Origin: an uncultured Anaerosporobacter sp.
Lineage (GTDB): Bacteria; Bacillota; Clostridia; Lachnospirales; Lachnospiraceae
Assembly (NCBI GenBank): GCA_945787925.1
Contig: CALZJY010000009.1
Coordinates: forward strand, 1 to 16,923
Direction of reading: 5' to 3'
DNA length: 16,923 nt
Shown here: positions 1-6,918 of the stretch, piece by piece
How the letters are laid out: every line of letters begins with the position of its first letter
Position numbering within the stretch: position 1 is the stretch's first letter
Notes under the pieces: generated by a model
Told to the model about the DNA's origin: nothing
Databases searched by the model: none
Seen by the model: the letters and a program-made list of their open reading frames with translations, nothing else
Made by a program: the position numbers and the translations under genes

Positions 1-186
1 GTCCTCATATAGCTCGGAACAATAGTTCGTAAATTCGGCATCTACTGCAGATGCGAGTGCCCGATAGGAAAAGCTGTCTGCCATTCCTATCCTCGCAACA
101 TCCAACAGCGTTCCTATCAGTGCTAGTACCAGCACTAAGACGAAGCTTAGAAACACTGTGATACTTCCTCCTACCTTATGTACCAT
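1..186 (-). CDS. DUF5702-like / TadE-like pilus-associated protein, N-terminal part only
   Basis: This is the first 62 codons of a gene that continues beyond the left edge. The start ATG (184-186) follows a strong GGAGGAG ribosome site. The product begins MVHKVGGSITVFLSF and continues with one hydrophobic segment (about residues 8-30), then an ARIGMADSFSYRAL stretch. Gly-Ser-Ile-Thr-Val-Phe-Leu-Ser followed by a membrane helix is the pattern I associate with Clostridia DUF5702 proteins and, more broadly, with TadE/TadG-type pseudopilins that sit in the membrane with a long exported C-terminal region. It follows the Flp pilin gene by about 30 bases and is most likely the next gene of the tad operon, perhaps a minor pilin or assembly component. 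The family call rests on the N-terminus alone, so the exact family is uncertain; membership in the operon is well supported by spacing and strand. Confidence 0.72.
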   Translation of the reverse strand, partial: MVHKVGGSITVFLSFVLVLVLALIGTLLDVARIGMADSFSYRALASAVDAEFTNYCSELYED

Positions 187-216
187 TTGGTCTCTCCTCC
201 TTGTTCTTTCTCGTTC

Positions 217-411
217 CTATTTCATAATCTTGTCGGAACCTTGCTTAATGGAATTCATCGCGCTATTTACGATGCCTGTGATTTGTTCTTTGAAAATTAC
301 AACTAGTCCGATTAAGATTACGAGAATCAAGATGATTTCGACGATTCCAACACCATCCTCCTCTTTCATAAACTCTTTTCCATACTTCTTTACCATTTCT
401 AATGCGTTCAT
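217..411 (-). CDS. Flp-type (type IVb) pilin precursor
   Basis: This gene encodes a 64-residue prepilin. I chose the ATG at 409-411 rather than the longer frame starting at 444 because a GGAGGAG ribosome site lies directly before it. The product has a charged leader (about residues 1-20, ending in Glu-Glu-Asp-Gly), then VGIVE, then a hydrophobic helix (about 23-42). Cleavage after Gly20 would place Glu25 at mature position +5, the conserved glutamate of type IV pilins; the mature protein would be about 44 residues, within the usual Flp range. The prepilin peptidase encoded at 4921-5526 is the expected processing enzyme, and CpaF/TadB/TadC the assembly machine. It lies 41 bases downstream of tadC in the same direction. 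It is the only pilin-sized gene in this part of the cluster, so it is probably the major subunit, though copies could lie beyond the edge. Confidence 0.85.
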   Translation of the reverse strand: MNALEMVKKYGKEFMKEEDGVGIVEIILILVILIGLVVIFKEQITGIVNSAMNSIKQGSDKIMK

Positions 412-452
412 TGAAACTCCTCCTCTTTCTTTTTTATTTATCAAATTCCAGC

Positions 453-1922
453 CTACATCATATGCATTGCTGGTACGATGATCATTGCCATAACCAAGCA
501 GAACATGATTCCCATCGGAAACAATAACTTCGTTCCTGCCTTTTCTCCTAACCGCTTTGCCAGTTCCTTTCTGTCTTCAAATGCATTTAACGCTTCTAAC
601 TCCAAGGCTGCTAATACTCCATCCATGCCCTTTGTCACATTTTGTGCTAACAGCGATGCGAATTTCATATAGGGCATGAGCTGCATCCGCCTTCCAAATG
701 CCTCATATGCCTTGCCTTCTGCCACTCCATTATTTAGTTCGTATAATGTCACTTTCAGTTCTTCATAGGCATATCGTCTGTTTGCCTTGTCTTGTTCTTT
801 CCGCTCCTCATACTCCATTACGATCTTTGCCCATGCCTTCTTCACTGTCATTCCTGCCCCGATTAACAGGGTGAACTTATTGATTAACTCTGGATAATCT
901 AGCATTAACTCCAGGTCCCTCTCTTCCTTTCGCTTCATCAGCTGCTGCTCCATCATCAAATAGAGCAATACCAGTACGAGTACTGCAAAAAGCACGAGCC
1001 CAAGGCGATCGTCCTTGGAGGATTCTTCAAAATAGACTTGGTGACTGCCCACCTCGCTAGGAAGCCGGAGTTCTTCCTCTGTCACCGTATCCTCATTGGC
1101 CGCTGCTAGCGAGTGCTCGATCCCCGCCCGCAATGCTTCTTCCTCACTCAACTGCTCTGGTAGGATGGTAAGCCAGAATTGGAACTCTTTCTTAAACTCT
1201 CCGCCTTTCATCGTTGCAGTCAGCACCGTCTGTTTCGGTTCCGTTAGTCCTTGATTGTGAATCGTCCCATCGGTCCCAATCCAGTCCTCATGATCAAACT
1301 GCCACTGCACGCTAAGCGCGGTATTGGGAATGGAACTAATCAGGTTCAAAGGAAACTGAATCTGATCAAAGCTCTTATTGTTCCCTAGCATGGTTTTCTC
1401 AAGATACGATTTTGCCTCATTCGTAGCTGAATCGAAGGTTTCCTTCGTATACTGCCTTGGCAGCACCGATATGCTCACATGGTCCTTTACATAATCATCT
1501 TCCTTACGAACCGTCACATCCAGACCCACCTCGTAAGAGGCCTCTCCGTACGATGGCCGTTTCATTGTTCCATTCGAAATTATGGATTGTTTTTGATTGG
1601 TCAATAGAAGGCATGCGCCCAAAGAATTAAACAGTAAGATACAAAAAAGTAGAATTGCAAATTTCTTTGCTACAAAGAGTTGATATTGAAGAGGAATATC
1701 CTCATTCACATATAATTGTCGAATTTTTTCCATTCGCTTCCGATGTCCTTCTCCCTTTTCCTTGTCAAAAAAACGTGCGATAAACAAGGCCATTGGATAA
1801 AGCGGGTATAATGGATGCTCCTTCCTATCGATGGATGCCACCACCTCTTGATACTCCTTCCTTGTCTTTAGAAAGAGCAGGAGCATTCCTATGTAAATTG
1901 CAACGATCACAATCAAATCCAT
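453..1922 (-). CDS. tadC: TadC-like platform protein (type II secretion F domain) with an extracytoplasmic Ig-like insert
   Basis: This gene encodes a 489-residue inner-membrane protein of the pilus assembly platform. Predicted membrane segments are at about 3-18, 88-108, 307-323 and 466-485. The C-terminal half (about 330-489) is a T2SSF/GspF-type domain, with an LDYPELINKFTLLIGAGMT stretch, a helical core and a final hydrophobic anchor. Ordinary TadC proteins are near 300 residues; the excess is a block of about 200 residues (109-306) between two membrane segments, so it probably lies outside the membrane. Within it, about 155-256 has a beta-rich pattern (LSVQWQF, then DGTIHNQG, then KQTVLTATMKGG, then FWLTILP) resembling bacterial Ig-like (atrophied Big) domains. 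The gene follows tadB with 6 bases between them. The T2SSF call is firm; the Ig-like assignment is pattern recognition and less certain. Confidence 0.85.
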   Translation of the reverse strand: MDLIVIVAIYIGMLLLFLKTRKEYQEVVASIDRKEHPLYPLYPMALFIARFFDKEKGEGHRKRMEKIRQLYVNEDIPLQYQLFVAKKFAILLFCILLFNSLGACLLLTNQKQSIISNGTMKRPSYGEASYEVGLDVTVRKEDDYVKDHVSISVLPRQYTKETFDSATNEAKSYLEKTMLGNNKSFDQIQFPLNLISSIPNTALSVQWQFDHEDWIGTDGTIHNQGLTEPKQTVLTATMKGGEFKKEFQFWLTILPEQLSEEEALRAGIEHSLAAANEDTVTEEELRLPSEVGSHQVYFEESSKDDRLGLVLFAVLVLVLLYLMMEQQLMKRKEERDLELMLDYPELINKFTLLIGAGMTVKKAWAKIVMEYEERKEQDKANRRYAYEELKVTLYELNNGVAEGKAYEAFGRRMQLMPYMKFASLLAQNVTKGMDGVLAALELEALNAFEDRKELAKRLGEKAGTKLLFPMGIMFCLVMAMIIVPAMHMM

Positions 1923-1928
1923 TCCCCC

Positions 1929-2669
1929 TTATACTTGAATCTTCGTAAGCCTTACACAAAGCAGATATGCTGCGATATAAAGCACGAGCATCACGCTCAT
2001 AAACAGGATGCCAAACGCATTGTTATACAGACAGTCCATATATCCTGGCGAGGACGCCCACATATAGAGGATGATTCCTAATGGAATCATGCACATGATG
2101 TTTGCCTCATATTTCTTCGCCGTGATCATCGTCTTAATCTCCCGCTTTACTTCGATCTTATCATTGATGTTCTTGCTTGTCGCACTAATGATACGAATCA
2201 GATCGCCGCCAGTACGTTTTGCCGTAATGAACACCTCCACGAAGTTTGTAACGTCCTCTAGCCTTGCACGATTTGCAAAGTCTAAAAAGACCTCCTCCAC
2301 CGTCTGGTTCATCTGTAGCTGACATAACATATACTGAAACTCCTTGATGATATACGCATCCTCCTCATATAGGAGTGCCAAGTCATTTACCGCTTCATAA
2401 ATGGCATTCTCAATGGAGTATCCCGCATTTAATGCGGCGCTTATGCTCTGAATTCCTTCTTTGAACTGAAGGTTTAACTCCCAGTACCGTTTCTCCTTCC
2501 AGCGTTTCTTCTGAAACCTCACAAGAAAGAATGCCACGGGAGTCGCAAGCAACATAATCACGACATTCTTATAGAAAAGATAAGCCATTCCCCATGTGAT
2601 AATAAGTGCAGTGCCCCATGCCGTTACCCTCTCTTTCTTTGACAATACATAGGTCTCATAATCCATCAT
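1929..2669 (-). CDS. tadB: TadB-like platform protein (type II secretion F domain)
   Basis: This gene encodes a 246-residue membrane protein. Two hydrophobic segments near the N-terminus (about 15-31 and 34-50) are followed by a cytoplasmic T2SSF domain (about 66-185) with QFKEGIQSISAALNAGYSIENA and the VEVFITAKRTGGDL motif typical of TadB, and two C-terminal membrane helices (about 189-205 and 219-238). TadB and TadC are the paired inner-membrane platform proteins on which the CpaF ATPase acts to assemble or extrude the pilus. The start overlaps the cpaF stop as ATGA, which implies translational coupling and supports stoichiometric expression. The length is a little short for TadB because the usual long N-terminal region is reduced. 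A second ATG follows immediately, so the start may be one codon later. Confidence 0.9.
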   Translation of the reverse strand: MMDYETYVLSKKERVTAWGTALIITWGMAYLFYKNVVIMLLATPVAFFLVRFQKKRWKEKRYWELNLQFKEGIQSISAALNAGYSIENAIYEAVNDLALLYEEDAYIIKEFQYMLCQLQMNQTVEEVFLDFANRARLEDVTNFVEVFITAKRTGGDLIRIISATSKNINDKIEVKREIKTMITAKKYEANIMCMIPLGIILYMWASSPGYMDCLYNNAFGILFMSVMLVLYIAAYLLCVRLTKIQV

Positions 2670-3883
2670 AGTATTCCTGCCCTCGCTAACTTCCTTTTAT
2701 TTTTTAACGGCGATACCGCCTTTAACTCACCTTTTACCTTTCCTTTCTCATCCACCCCCGTTTCCTCAAACCGATACAGGCTCTTTGTCTCAATCTCATG
2801 ATCGACCACGTCTAATACTTCTACGATTTCTAACACCTTTCTCGAGCCATCCCGCAGCCTTCCTAAATGGATGATGATATCGATGGCAGAAGCGATCTGC
2901 TTCCTTACTGCAAGAAGCGGTATCTCCGTGCCTAACAGCACCATAGTCTCTAATCGAGATAACATATCTTCTGGGGAGTTTGCATGTCCCGTGGACAAGC
3001 TCCCATCGTGTCCCGTATTTAATGCCGTCAGCATATCGATGGCTGCCGCATCACGGACCTCGCCTACGATAATCCGGTCTGGACGCATACGCAAGGACGA
3101 CTTAATCAAGTCCCGAATGCTGATTCCATGCTTTCCTTCCACATTCTCATTTCTCACTTCTAACCGTACCAAGTTTGGAACGTTTCGAATCTGAAGTTCT
3201 GCGGAATCTTCAATCGTGATGATTCTCTCATCCGAAGGGATGAAGTTCGATAAGGCATTTAAGAACGTCGTCTTCCCTGATCCAGTTCCTCCGCTGATAA
3301 AGATGTTGTAGCGTGCCCTTACAAGCTTAGAAAGCTTGTCCGCCATTTCCCTTGTAATGGAGCCATAGGCAATCAGATCCTCTACCGTCATGCTGTGATT
3401 CCCGAACTTACGAATCGTAAGCGTCGCGCCATCCATTGCGATGGGAGATAAGACTACATTTACACGAGAACCATCCATGAGCCGCGCATCCACGATGGGA
3501 TTTGCTTCATTTACAACACGATTCGCCTTTGCGACAATTTGCTGGATTACGTCATTTAATTTCTCTGCCGACTCAAACTGCTTTCCGGATTCCATGAGCT
3601 TTCCACCCCGCTCAATGAAGATGTGCTTTGGACCGTTTACCATGATTTCTGTGATTGACTCGTCGTCTAATAGCTCCTGCAACACGTCTAGCCTTCGAAT
3701 CCGATTAAAGACATAGCGCCTGATCTGCTTCCTGCTCTTTACGGACAGGTACTCCTTTGCCGTATCCGCAAGGATGCTGCGGTCAATCACTTCTAATACT
3801 TCCTCATCGCCTAACACCCTTGTCATATCGAGCTGTTCGACGACCTCTTTATGTAATCGTTGTTCTCTTTCTTCCTCCTTCAT
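2666..3883 (-). CDS. cpaF: CpaF/TadA family pilus assembly ATPase
   Basis: This gene encodes a 405-residue secretion ATPase that powers Flp pilus assembly at the cytoplasmic face. Motifs visible in order are the Walker A GGTGSGKTT (about 198-206), the Asp box EDSAEL (225-230), the Walker B region RPDRIIVGEVR (268-278) and the His box GHDGSLSTGHAN (291-302). The N-terminal domain contains the CpaF-type stretches ESITEIMVNGP (about 75-85), VDARLMDGSRVN (131-142) and TIRKF (156-160). All catalytic elements look intact and the length is near the family norm. It follows the TadZ-like gene by 8 bases and overlaps tadB by 4 bases. CpaF lacks the long N-terminal extension of some homologues, which is common in Clostridia. 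This is the most secure call in the tad cluster. Confidence 0.97.
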   Translation of the reverse strand: MKEEEREQRLHKEVVEQLDMTRVLGDEEVLEVIDRSILADTAKEYLSVKSRKQIRRYVFNRIRRLDVLQELLDDESITEIMVNGPKHIFIERGGKLMESGKQFESAEKLNDVIQQIVAKANRVVNEANPIVDARLMDGSRVNVVLSPIAMDGATLTIRKFGNHSMTVEDLIAYGSITREMADKLSKLVRARYNIFISGGTGSGKTTFLNALSNFIPSDERIITIEDSAELQIRNVPNLVRLEVRNENVEGKHGISIRDLIKSSLRMRPDRIIVGEVRDAAAIDMLTALNTGHDGSLSTGHANSPEDMLSRLETMVLLGTEIPLLAVRKQIASAIDIIIHLGRLRDGSRKVLEIVEVLDVVDHEIETKSLYRFEETGVDEKGKVKGELKAVSPLKNKRKLARAGIL

Positions 3884-3891
3884 ATTCCACC

Positions 3892-4908
3892 TCAGCTTAC
3901 CAATGTCGTTACATACTCATAAAACATCTCTTTTGCCTGGGGACTGATTTCTCCCTCTGCTGAAATATTGGCTAACAGATATTCGGCAGTCACATTGCAA
4001 TAGCTATGATTCTCAAGCACCCACTCCTTCTGTTCAAGTGTAAACATCTGTTGCAACTGTTCCCGTTTTTTTGCCGCTACCACGCTATTGGTCTCACAGC
4101 TTACGATCTTATCACAAACGCTTAATAGCTCCATCGCAAAGGGACGTAAGAAATCAATTAACACCACCATCACCTCACACTCGGACTGTTCTCTTAAGTG
4201 CTTGATAAACAGATTCACATCCTCATTCTTAAGCTCATACAAATCCTCATAACAAGGAATCGGTGCCGTGCACCGAAGTGCGCCATGAGCATACTGCATT
4301 CCTTTTGCAATCACATCCGTCAGGCTGCTTCCCGTACTTACTGCATAGATATAGTCCGAAAGGGTATATTCGGTCTTTTGTACTCCATACTGAAAGGGAA
4401 ATAGCTCTAAATTCACAAGCAATGTCCTTTTCGTTTCGGAACACATCTTTGCCAGCAAATGAGCAAATAAACAGGCTGCCTCGCCATTTACAGCTTCCAT
4501 CACTCCAATCACTTTGACTTTTCTGTCCCTCCAAACCAAATCCTTATACTCTTTGGACATCCAGGCCTTAATTGGCTCTATGATGGCATGGACTGGCTGA
4601 TACTTGAACAAGCACGTTGCACCTTCATACTGCTTCGTTGCTTGTTCCGTTAACACAAAACAGCGGCGGATTAGCTTCTGTCTTTCTTCCTCTTGCATCC
4701 CTTTGATTCCAGGCAGCATCCCTTCCTCATATGCTTCTTCTGACATCACGTAAATCCGTATATCTTCCTTTATGTACGATATCATCTTGCTCGGATCCGT
4801 AAGGATCCGGTAGCTCACTTCTAACTCCTTCTCCCGCTGGAATGCCTGCACTAGCGCCTTGGCGTAATCGGCATCCTTATCACAAAGGATCATCGTCGAT
4901 TCTTTCAA
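3892..4908 (-). CDS. TadZ/CpaE-like protein with a degenerate P-loop
   Basis: This 338-residue protein sits in the usual position of TadZ/CpaE, the MinD/ParA-related protein that localises the Tad machine in the cell. Residues 1-120 resemble an atypical receiver domain (TMILCDKDADYAKALVQAF, with a D-D-like acidic start). Residues 130-338 show the fold pattern of a P-loop NTPase: beta strand KVKVIGV, loop MEAVNGEAA, helix CLFAHLLAKM, then RTLLVNLELFPF, where ParA-type proteins have LLIDLD-like sequence. The loop lacks the Gly-Lys-Thr of a working Walker A, so ATP binding is doubtful. TadZ proteins with a modified P-loop are known in other organisms. The assignment rests mostly on position between the prepilin peptidase and cpaF plus this overall pattern; sequence similarity to model TadZ proteins is low. 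The start is preceded by GGAGGAGGAA. Confidence 0.72.
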   Translation of the reverse strand: MKESTMILCDKDADYAKALVQAFQREKELEVSYRILTDPSKMISYIKEDIRIYVMSEEAYEEGMLPGIKGMQEEERQKLIRRCFVLTEQATKQYEGATCLFKYQPVHAIIEPIKAWMSKEYKDLVWRDRKVKVIGVMEAVNGEAACLFAHLLAKMCSETKRTLLVNLELFPFQYGVQKTEYTLSDYIYAVSTGSSLTDVIAKGMQYAHGALRCTAPIPCYEDLYELKNEDVNLFIKHLREQSECEVMVVLIDFLRPFAMELLSVCDKIVSCETNSVVAAKKREQLQQMFTLEQKEWVLENHSYCNVTAEYLLANISAEGEISPQAKEMFYEYVTTLVS

Positions 4909-4920
4909 TTCTTCCTCCTC

Positions 4921-5526
4921 CTAAAACATCGTCCCATGATGAAACGTAAGCAAGAATCCAATTAGAATCTCCAACGTAAAATGGATGGTTCCTCCAGACT
5001 CTTTTGCCTTTTCCATCGGATACGCTTGTACTTTTCCCACTGCTACACAGTCCGTTACATATTGATAAAGGGATTGAACACGAATTTTTACGGTCTTTGA
5101 CCGGATCATAGATAGCAGAGCCACCGCTCCACCAATGAAAATAGAATAGACAAAGCAGGTAATCGAAAAAGAAATTCCGTACCAGCCACCTAACACAGCC
5201 AGTACCTTGATATCCCCTGCTCCAAACATCTTAAGTAGAAAAAATAGAAACAAACAACAAGCCGTGCCAACAAAGCCACCTACAAATACGAGCATTCCAT
5301 ACGCTCCCTGTTCCTGCATCCGCACGGCGATTCCTAGTATCATTCCTATCAGTATCAGCCAGTTGCTTACCTTGCCGTTATAAAAGTCATTGGCAACGAT
5401 ACTGACAAGAATGAGACTAATTAATACACATTTTAAAATATGACCACCTCTTTTCGTGAAGTCTATGTAATTATTTTCCTTTTCTTGTATATAATCATAG
5501 TACTTATGGAAAAGATTGTCAATCAT
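4921..5526 (-). CDS. Prepilin peptidase, A24 family (CpaA/TadV-like)
   Basis: This gene encodes a 201-residue polytopic membrane aspartic protease that removes the pilin leader peptide. The two catalytic aspartates are visible: Asp47 in NDFYNGKVSNW, where the family has D-x4-IPN-like sequence, and Asp105 in the FGAGDIK motif (GxGD). Hydrophobic helices run at about 33-46, 55-70, 77-99, 105-118 and 122-140, with a last one near 187-198. The first 30 residues are hydrophilic and unusual for this family. Their ATG has only a distant GAGG, whereas an AGAGGTGG sequence lies just before codons 30-31, so a later non-ATG start is possible; I kept the ATG at 5526. It is 56 bases downstream of bofA and 12 bases upstream of the TadZ-like gene. 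Substrate is most likely the pilin at 217-411. Confidence 0.9.
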   Translation of the reverse strand: MIDNLFHKYYDYIQEKENNYIDFTKRGGHILKCVLISLILVSIVANDFYNGKVSNWLILIGMILGIAVRMQEQGAYGMLVFVGGFVGTACCLFLFFLLKMFGAGDIKVLAVLGGWYGISFSITCFVYSIFIGGAVALLSMIRSKTVKIRVQSLYQYVTDCVAVGKVQAYPMEKAKESGGTIHFTLEILIGFLLTFHHGTMF

Positions 5527-5582
5527 TAAATAAAACTTTTTTCCTCACAAAACGTGAAGTCCGGTTGTGTAAAACCATAGCA

Positions 5583-5852
5583 TTACAGCGTAAAGTAGAA
5601 CCCAAGTCCGTATAGCAATGCAAAGCCAGGAAGGCCGAGCACTCCCACTACGAGCACATTGGTCATATTGAACCCAACCAACGTCTGTATGCTTGCCATG
5701 GCTAGAATCGTATTCAACAAATAAATGCCGACTGCTCCTGCTGCCAGCCGCAATACGAAGTTAATGAAGATTTCCATCCTCTTTCTCTTTATGGCGACTC
5801 CTAGCACGATGGCTAAGATTCCAAGTATCAAAAATAACACATACTGTTCCAT
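5583..5852 (-). CDS. bofA: BofA-family pro-sigma-K processing inhibitor
   Basis: This gene encodes an 89-residue protein with two or three hydrophobic segments. The C-terminal half has the family signature: FNMTNVLVVGVLGLPGFALLYGL (about 61-83), matching the G-x-N-x2-T ... LG-L-PG-x3-LYG pattern of BofA. In Bacillus, BofA sits in the mother-cell membrane with SpoIVFA and restrains the SpoIVFB protease that activates sigma-K; in Clostridia the family is kept even where the SpoIVF partners differ. ATG at 5850-5852 follows GGGAGGAG. It is the first minus-strand gene before the tad cluster, 56 bases upstream of the prepilin peptidase with no clear terminator between, so read-through into tad is plausible. 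Its presence implies a spore former or a recent descendant of one. Confidence 0.92.
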   Translation of the reverse strand: MEQYVLFLILGILAIVLGVAIKRKRMEIFINFVLRLAAGAVGIYLLNTILAMASIQTLVGFNMTNVLVVGVLGLPGFALLYGLGFYFTL

Positions 5853-6010
5853 AGGCTGCTCCTCCCTTTTCCTGCTTTGATTGCCGTCCTATCCTTCCTA
5901 CAATATATTAGGACGAACTCATTTTATTCCTATGGAACAGCTTAAGAATCCTATGTTATGAACTCGAAATAAATTGCATTTAGTACTATTTAATCGTATT
6001 ATCCAAATTT

Positions 6011-6037
6011 TTCCTATTTATTGGAAATAAATAGGAA
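6011..6037. repeat. 12-bp perfect palindrome in the bofA-DUF2508 intergenic region
   Basis: TTCCTATTTATT (6011-6022) and AATAAATAGGAA (6026-6037) form a perfect 12-bp inverted repeat around GGA. It lies between the divergent bofA and DUF2508 genes. A T-run (TATTTTTTT) follows on the plus strand, so an RNA hairpin with terminator character is possible, but the location just upstream of a -10-like box fits a DNA-binding operator equally well. Confidence 0.7.
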
Positions 6038-6043
6038 TATTTT

Positions 6044-6069
6044 TTTACCCTACATACTATACTTATAAT
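6044..6069 (+). promoter_or_regulatory. Possible promoter of the DUF2508 gene
   Basis: A perfect TATAAT (6064-6069) lies 53 bases before the ATG. No good -35 is present; the best is TTTACC (6044-6049) at 14 bases, too close for a normal housekeeping promoter. The box may need an activator or another sigma factor. The -10 is seen; promoter function is inferred. Confidence 0.4.
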
Positions 6070-6122
6070 ATGCAGGTAACTCATTGTAGAAAAATTCAAT
6101 AGAAGAAGAGAGGTTTGGTCAT

Positions 6123-6338
6123 ATGAAGCGAAATAAGAAAAAAGAGGTTTTGCCAACAGAAGCACTGTTAGAAGAAATTGAACGTACAAAATTAGCCTTA
6201 GAAACTGCTCATTCGAACTTTGAAAACTCTTTGGATCCTGATTTGATTGACAGCTACATCTACGAAGTCAATGCAGTCCAAAAACGTTACAAATTTCTAT
6301 TAAAGCAAATAAAGCTTTTACAAAACAATGGGTGCTAA
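6123..6338 (+). CDS. DUF2508 (YaaL-like) family protein
   Basis: This gene encodes a 71-residue soluble, charged, helical protein. After a Lys-rich start it shows the pattern LLEEIERTKLALETAHSNFENSLDPDLIDSYIYEVNAVQKRY (about 15-57); the NF-x4-DPDLID-x2-IYE-x3-QKRY core matches DUF2508. Function is unknown. In many Firmicutes the family member (yaaL) lies in the recR-yaaL-bofA string in one direction. Here it is divergent from bofA, so the pair is still adjacent but inverted. ATG at 6123 is preceded by GAGAGG at a 9-base distance. It is followed by two hairpins, the second a strong terminator. Confidence 0.85.
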   Translation: MKRNKKKEVLPTEALLEEIERTKLALETAHSNFENSLDPDLIDSYIYEVNAVQKRYKFLLKQIKLLQNNGC

Positions 6339-6344
6339 TATCGT

Positions 6345-6370
6345 ACAGCCCTAGCTCGGAAGGGGGCTGT
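6345..6370 (+). other. Small hairpin after the DUF2508 gene
   Basis: ACAGCCC (6345-6351) pairs with GGGCTGT (6364-6370). There is no T-run after it, so on its own it is not an intrinsic terminator; it may stabilise the 3' end ahead of the strong terminator at 6384. Confidence 0.45.
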
Positions 6371-6383
6371 CCATTCTTACATA

Positions 6384-6419
6384 AAAAAGAGACAGGAATC
6401 GCTTTTCCTGTCTCTTTTT
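6384..6419. terminator. Bidirectional intrinsic terminator
   Basis: A 15-bp perfect stem (AAAAAGAGACAGGAA at 6384-6398 with its complement at 6405-6419) around a 6-base loop, with T-runs on both strands. It lies between the convergent DUF2508 and fliS-like genes and should serve both. Confidence 0.93.
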
Positions 6420-6425
6420 CGTTTT

Positions 6426-6896
6426 TTATACTTGAAATCCTCTGGAAGGGTTGCCGGAATAAATAGATTCATTAAGAATCCCCTTTGAATATGTCAGTCC
6501 AGCATATACTTGCTCTGTATTTGTCATCATCGCACCTGTCTTGTCTTGTTTTGCAACTTCTACAAATGCAACGCGAAGTCCGTCGATTGTTGCAATCGCA
6601 CTCTCTAGCAATGCGTTCTCTTTTGTGGTCTTTACTTTGGCGATACACTCATTCACATAACGATACAGCCTCATAAGCTGATAGGAGAGCTCATACCTAA
6701 AATCCAATGCCGTAATCAATTCATTGACGCATTTGCATGCATGATACAGTTTCTTATTTAACGCCGCCTGATCCTCTAGCAATCCCTTGGCATCCTGTAA
6801 GTCCTGCAACAATAGCTCATAAATGATTACGATTAGCTCTGTACGGTTTGCTTGTGAGATTCGAAGGGTATATGCTTGTAATGTTTCTTTTTCCAT
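6426..6896 (-). CDS. fliS: FliS-family flagellin export chaperone
   Basis: This gene encodes a 156-residue, mostly helical cytoplasmic protein that would bind the C-terminal D0 region of flagellin and stop premature polymerisation. The N-terminal part, YTLRISQANRTELIVIIYELLLQDL (about 9-33), corresponds to the FliS Y-x-V-x-TA-x-P-E-LI-x-MLYD-x-L region, and helices follow (55-115), ending with QVYAGLTYSKGILNESI (129-145). The TAS/SP part of the usual motif is replaced by QANRT, so it is a divergent FliS. I chose the ATG at 6894-6896, 22 bases after the flagellin stop, over the longer frame from 6959 that overlaps flagellin; the nearest Shine-Dalgarno, GAAGGA, is somewhat far (14 bases). The C-terminus (YSGNPSRGFQV) lies beyond the usual FliS core. 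Being directly downstream of flagellin supports the role. Confidence 0.85.
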   Translation of the reverse strand: MEKETLQAYTLRISQANRTELIVIIYELLLQDLQDAKGLLEDQAALNKKLYHACKCVNELITALDFRYELSYQLMRLYRYVNECIAKVKTTKENALLESAIATIDGLRVAFVEVAKQDKTGAMMTNTEQVYAGLTYSKGILNESIYSGNPSRGFQV

Positions 6897-6918
6897 CGAT
6901 GTTTCCGTAGTCCTTCTC

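Noticed and set aside
4795..4812. CGGATCC-GTAA-GGATCCG inverted repeat inside the TadZ-like gene
   Set aside because: It is a 7-bp hairpin within coding sequence with no T-run and no positional reason to be functional.
5527..5582. Short hairpin (CTTCAC/GTGAGG) between bofA and the prepilin peptidase, considered as a terminator
   Set aside because: The stem is six pairs with a G-U wobble and is followed by an A-run, not a T-run, in the direction of transcription.
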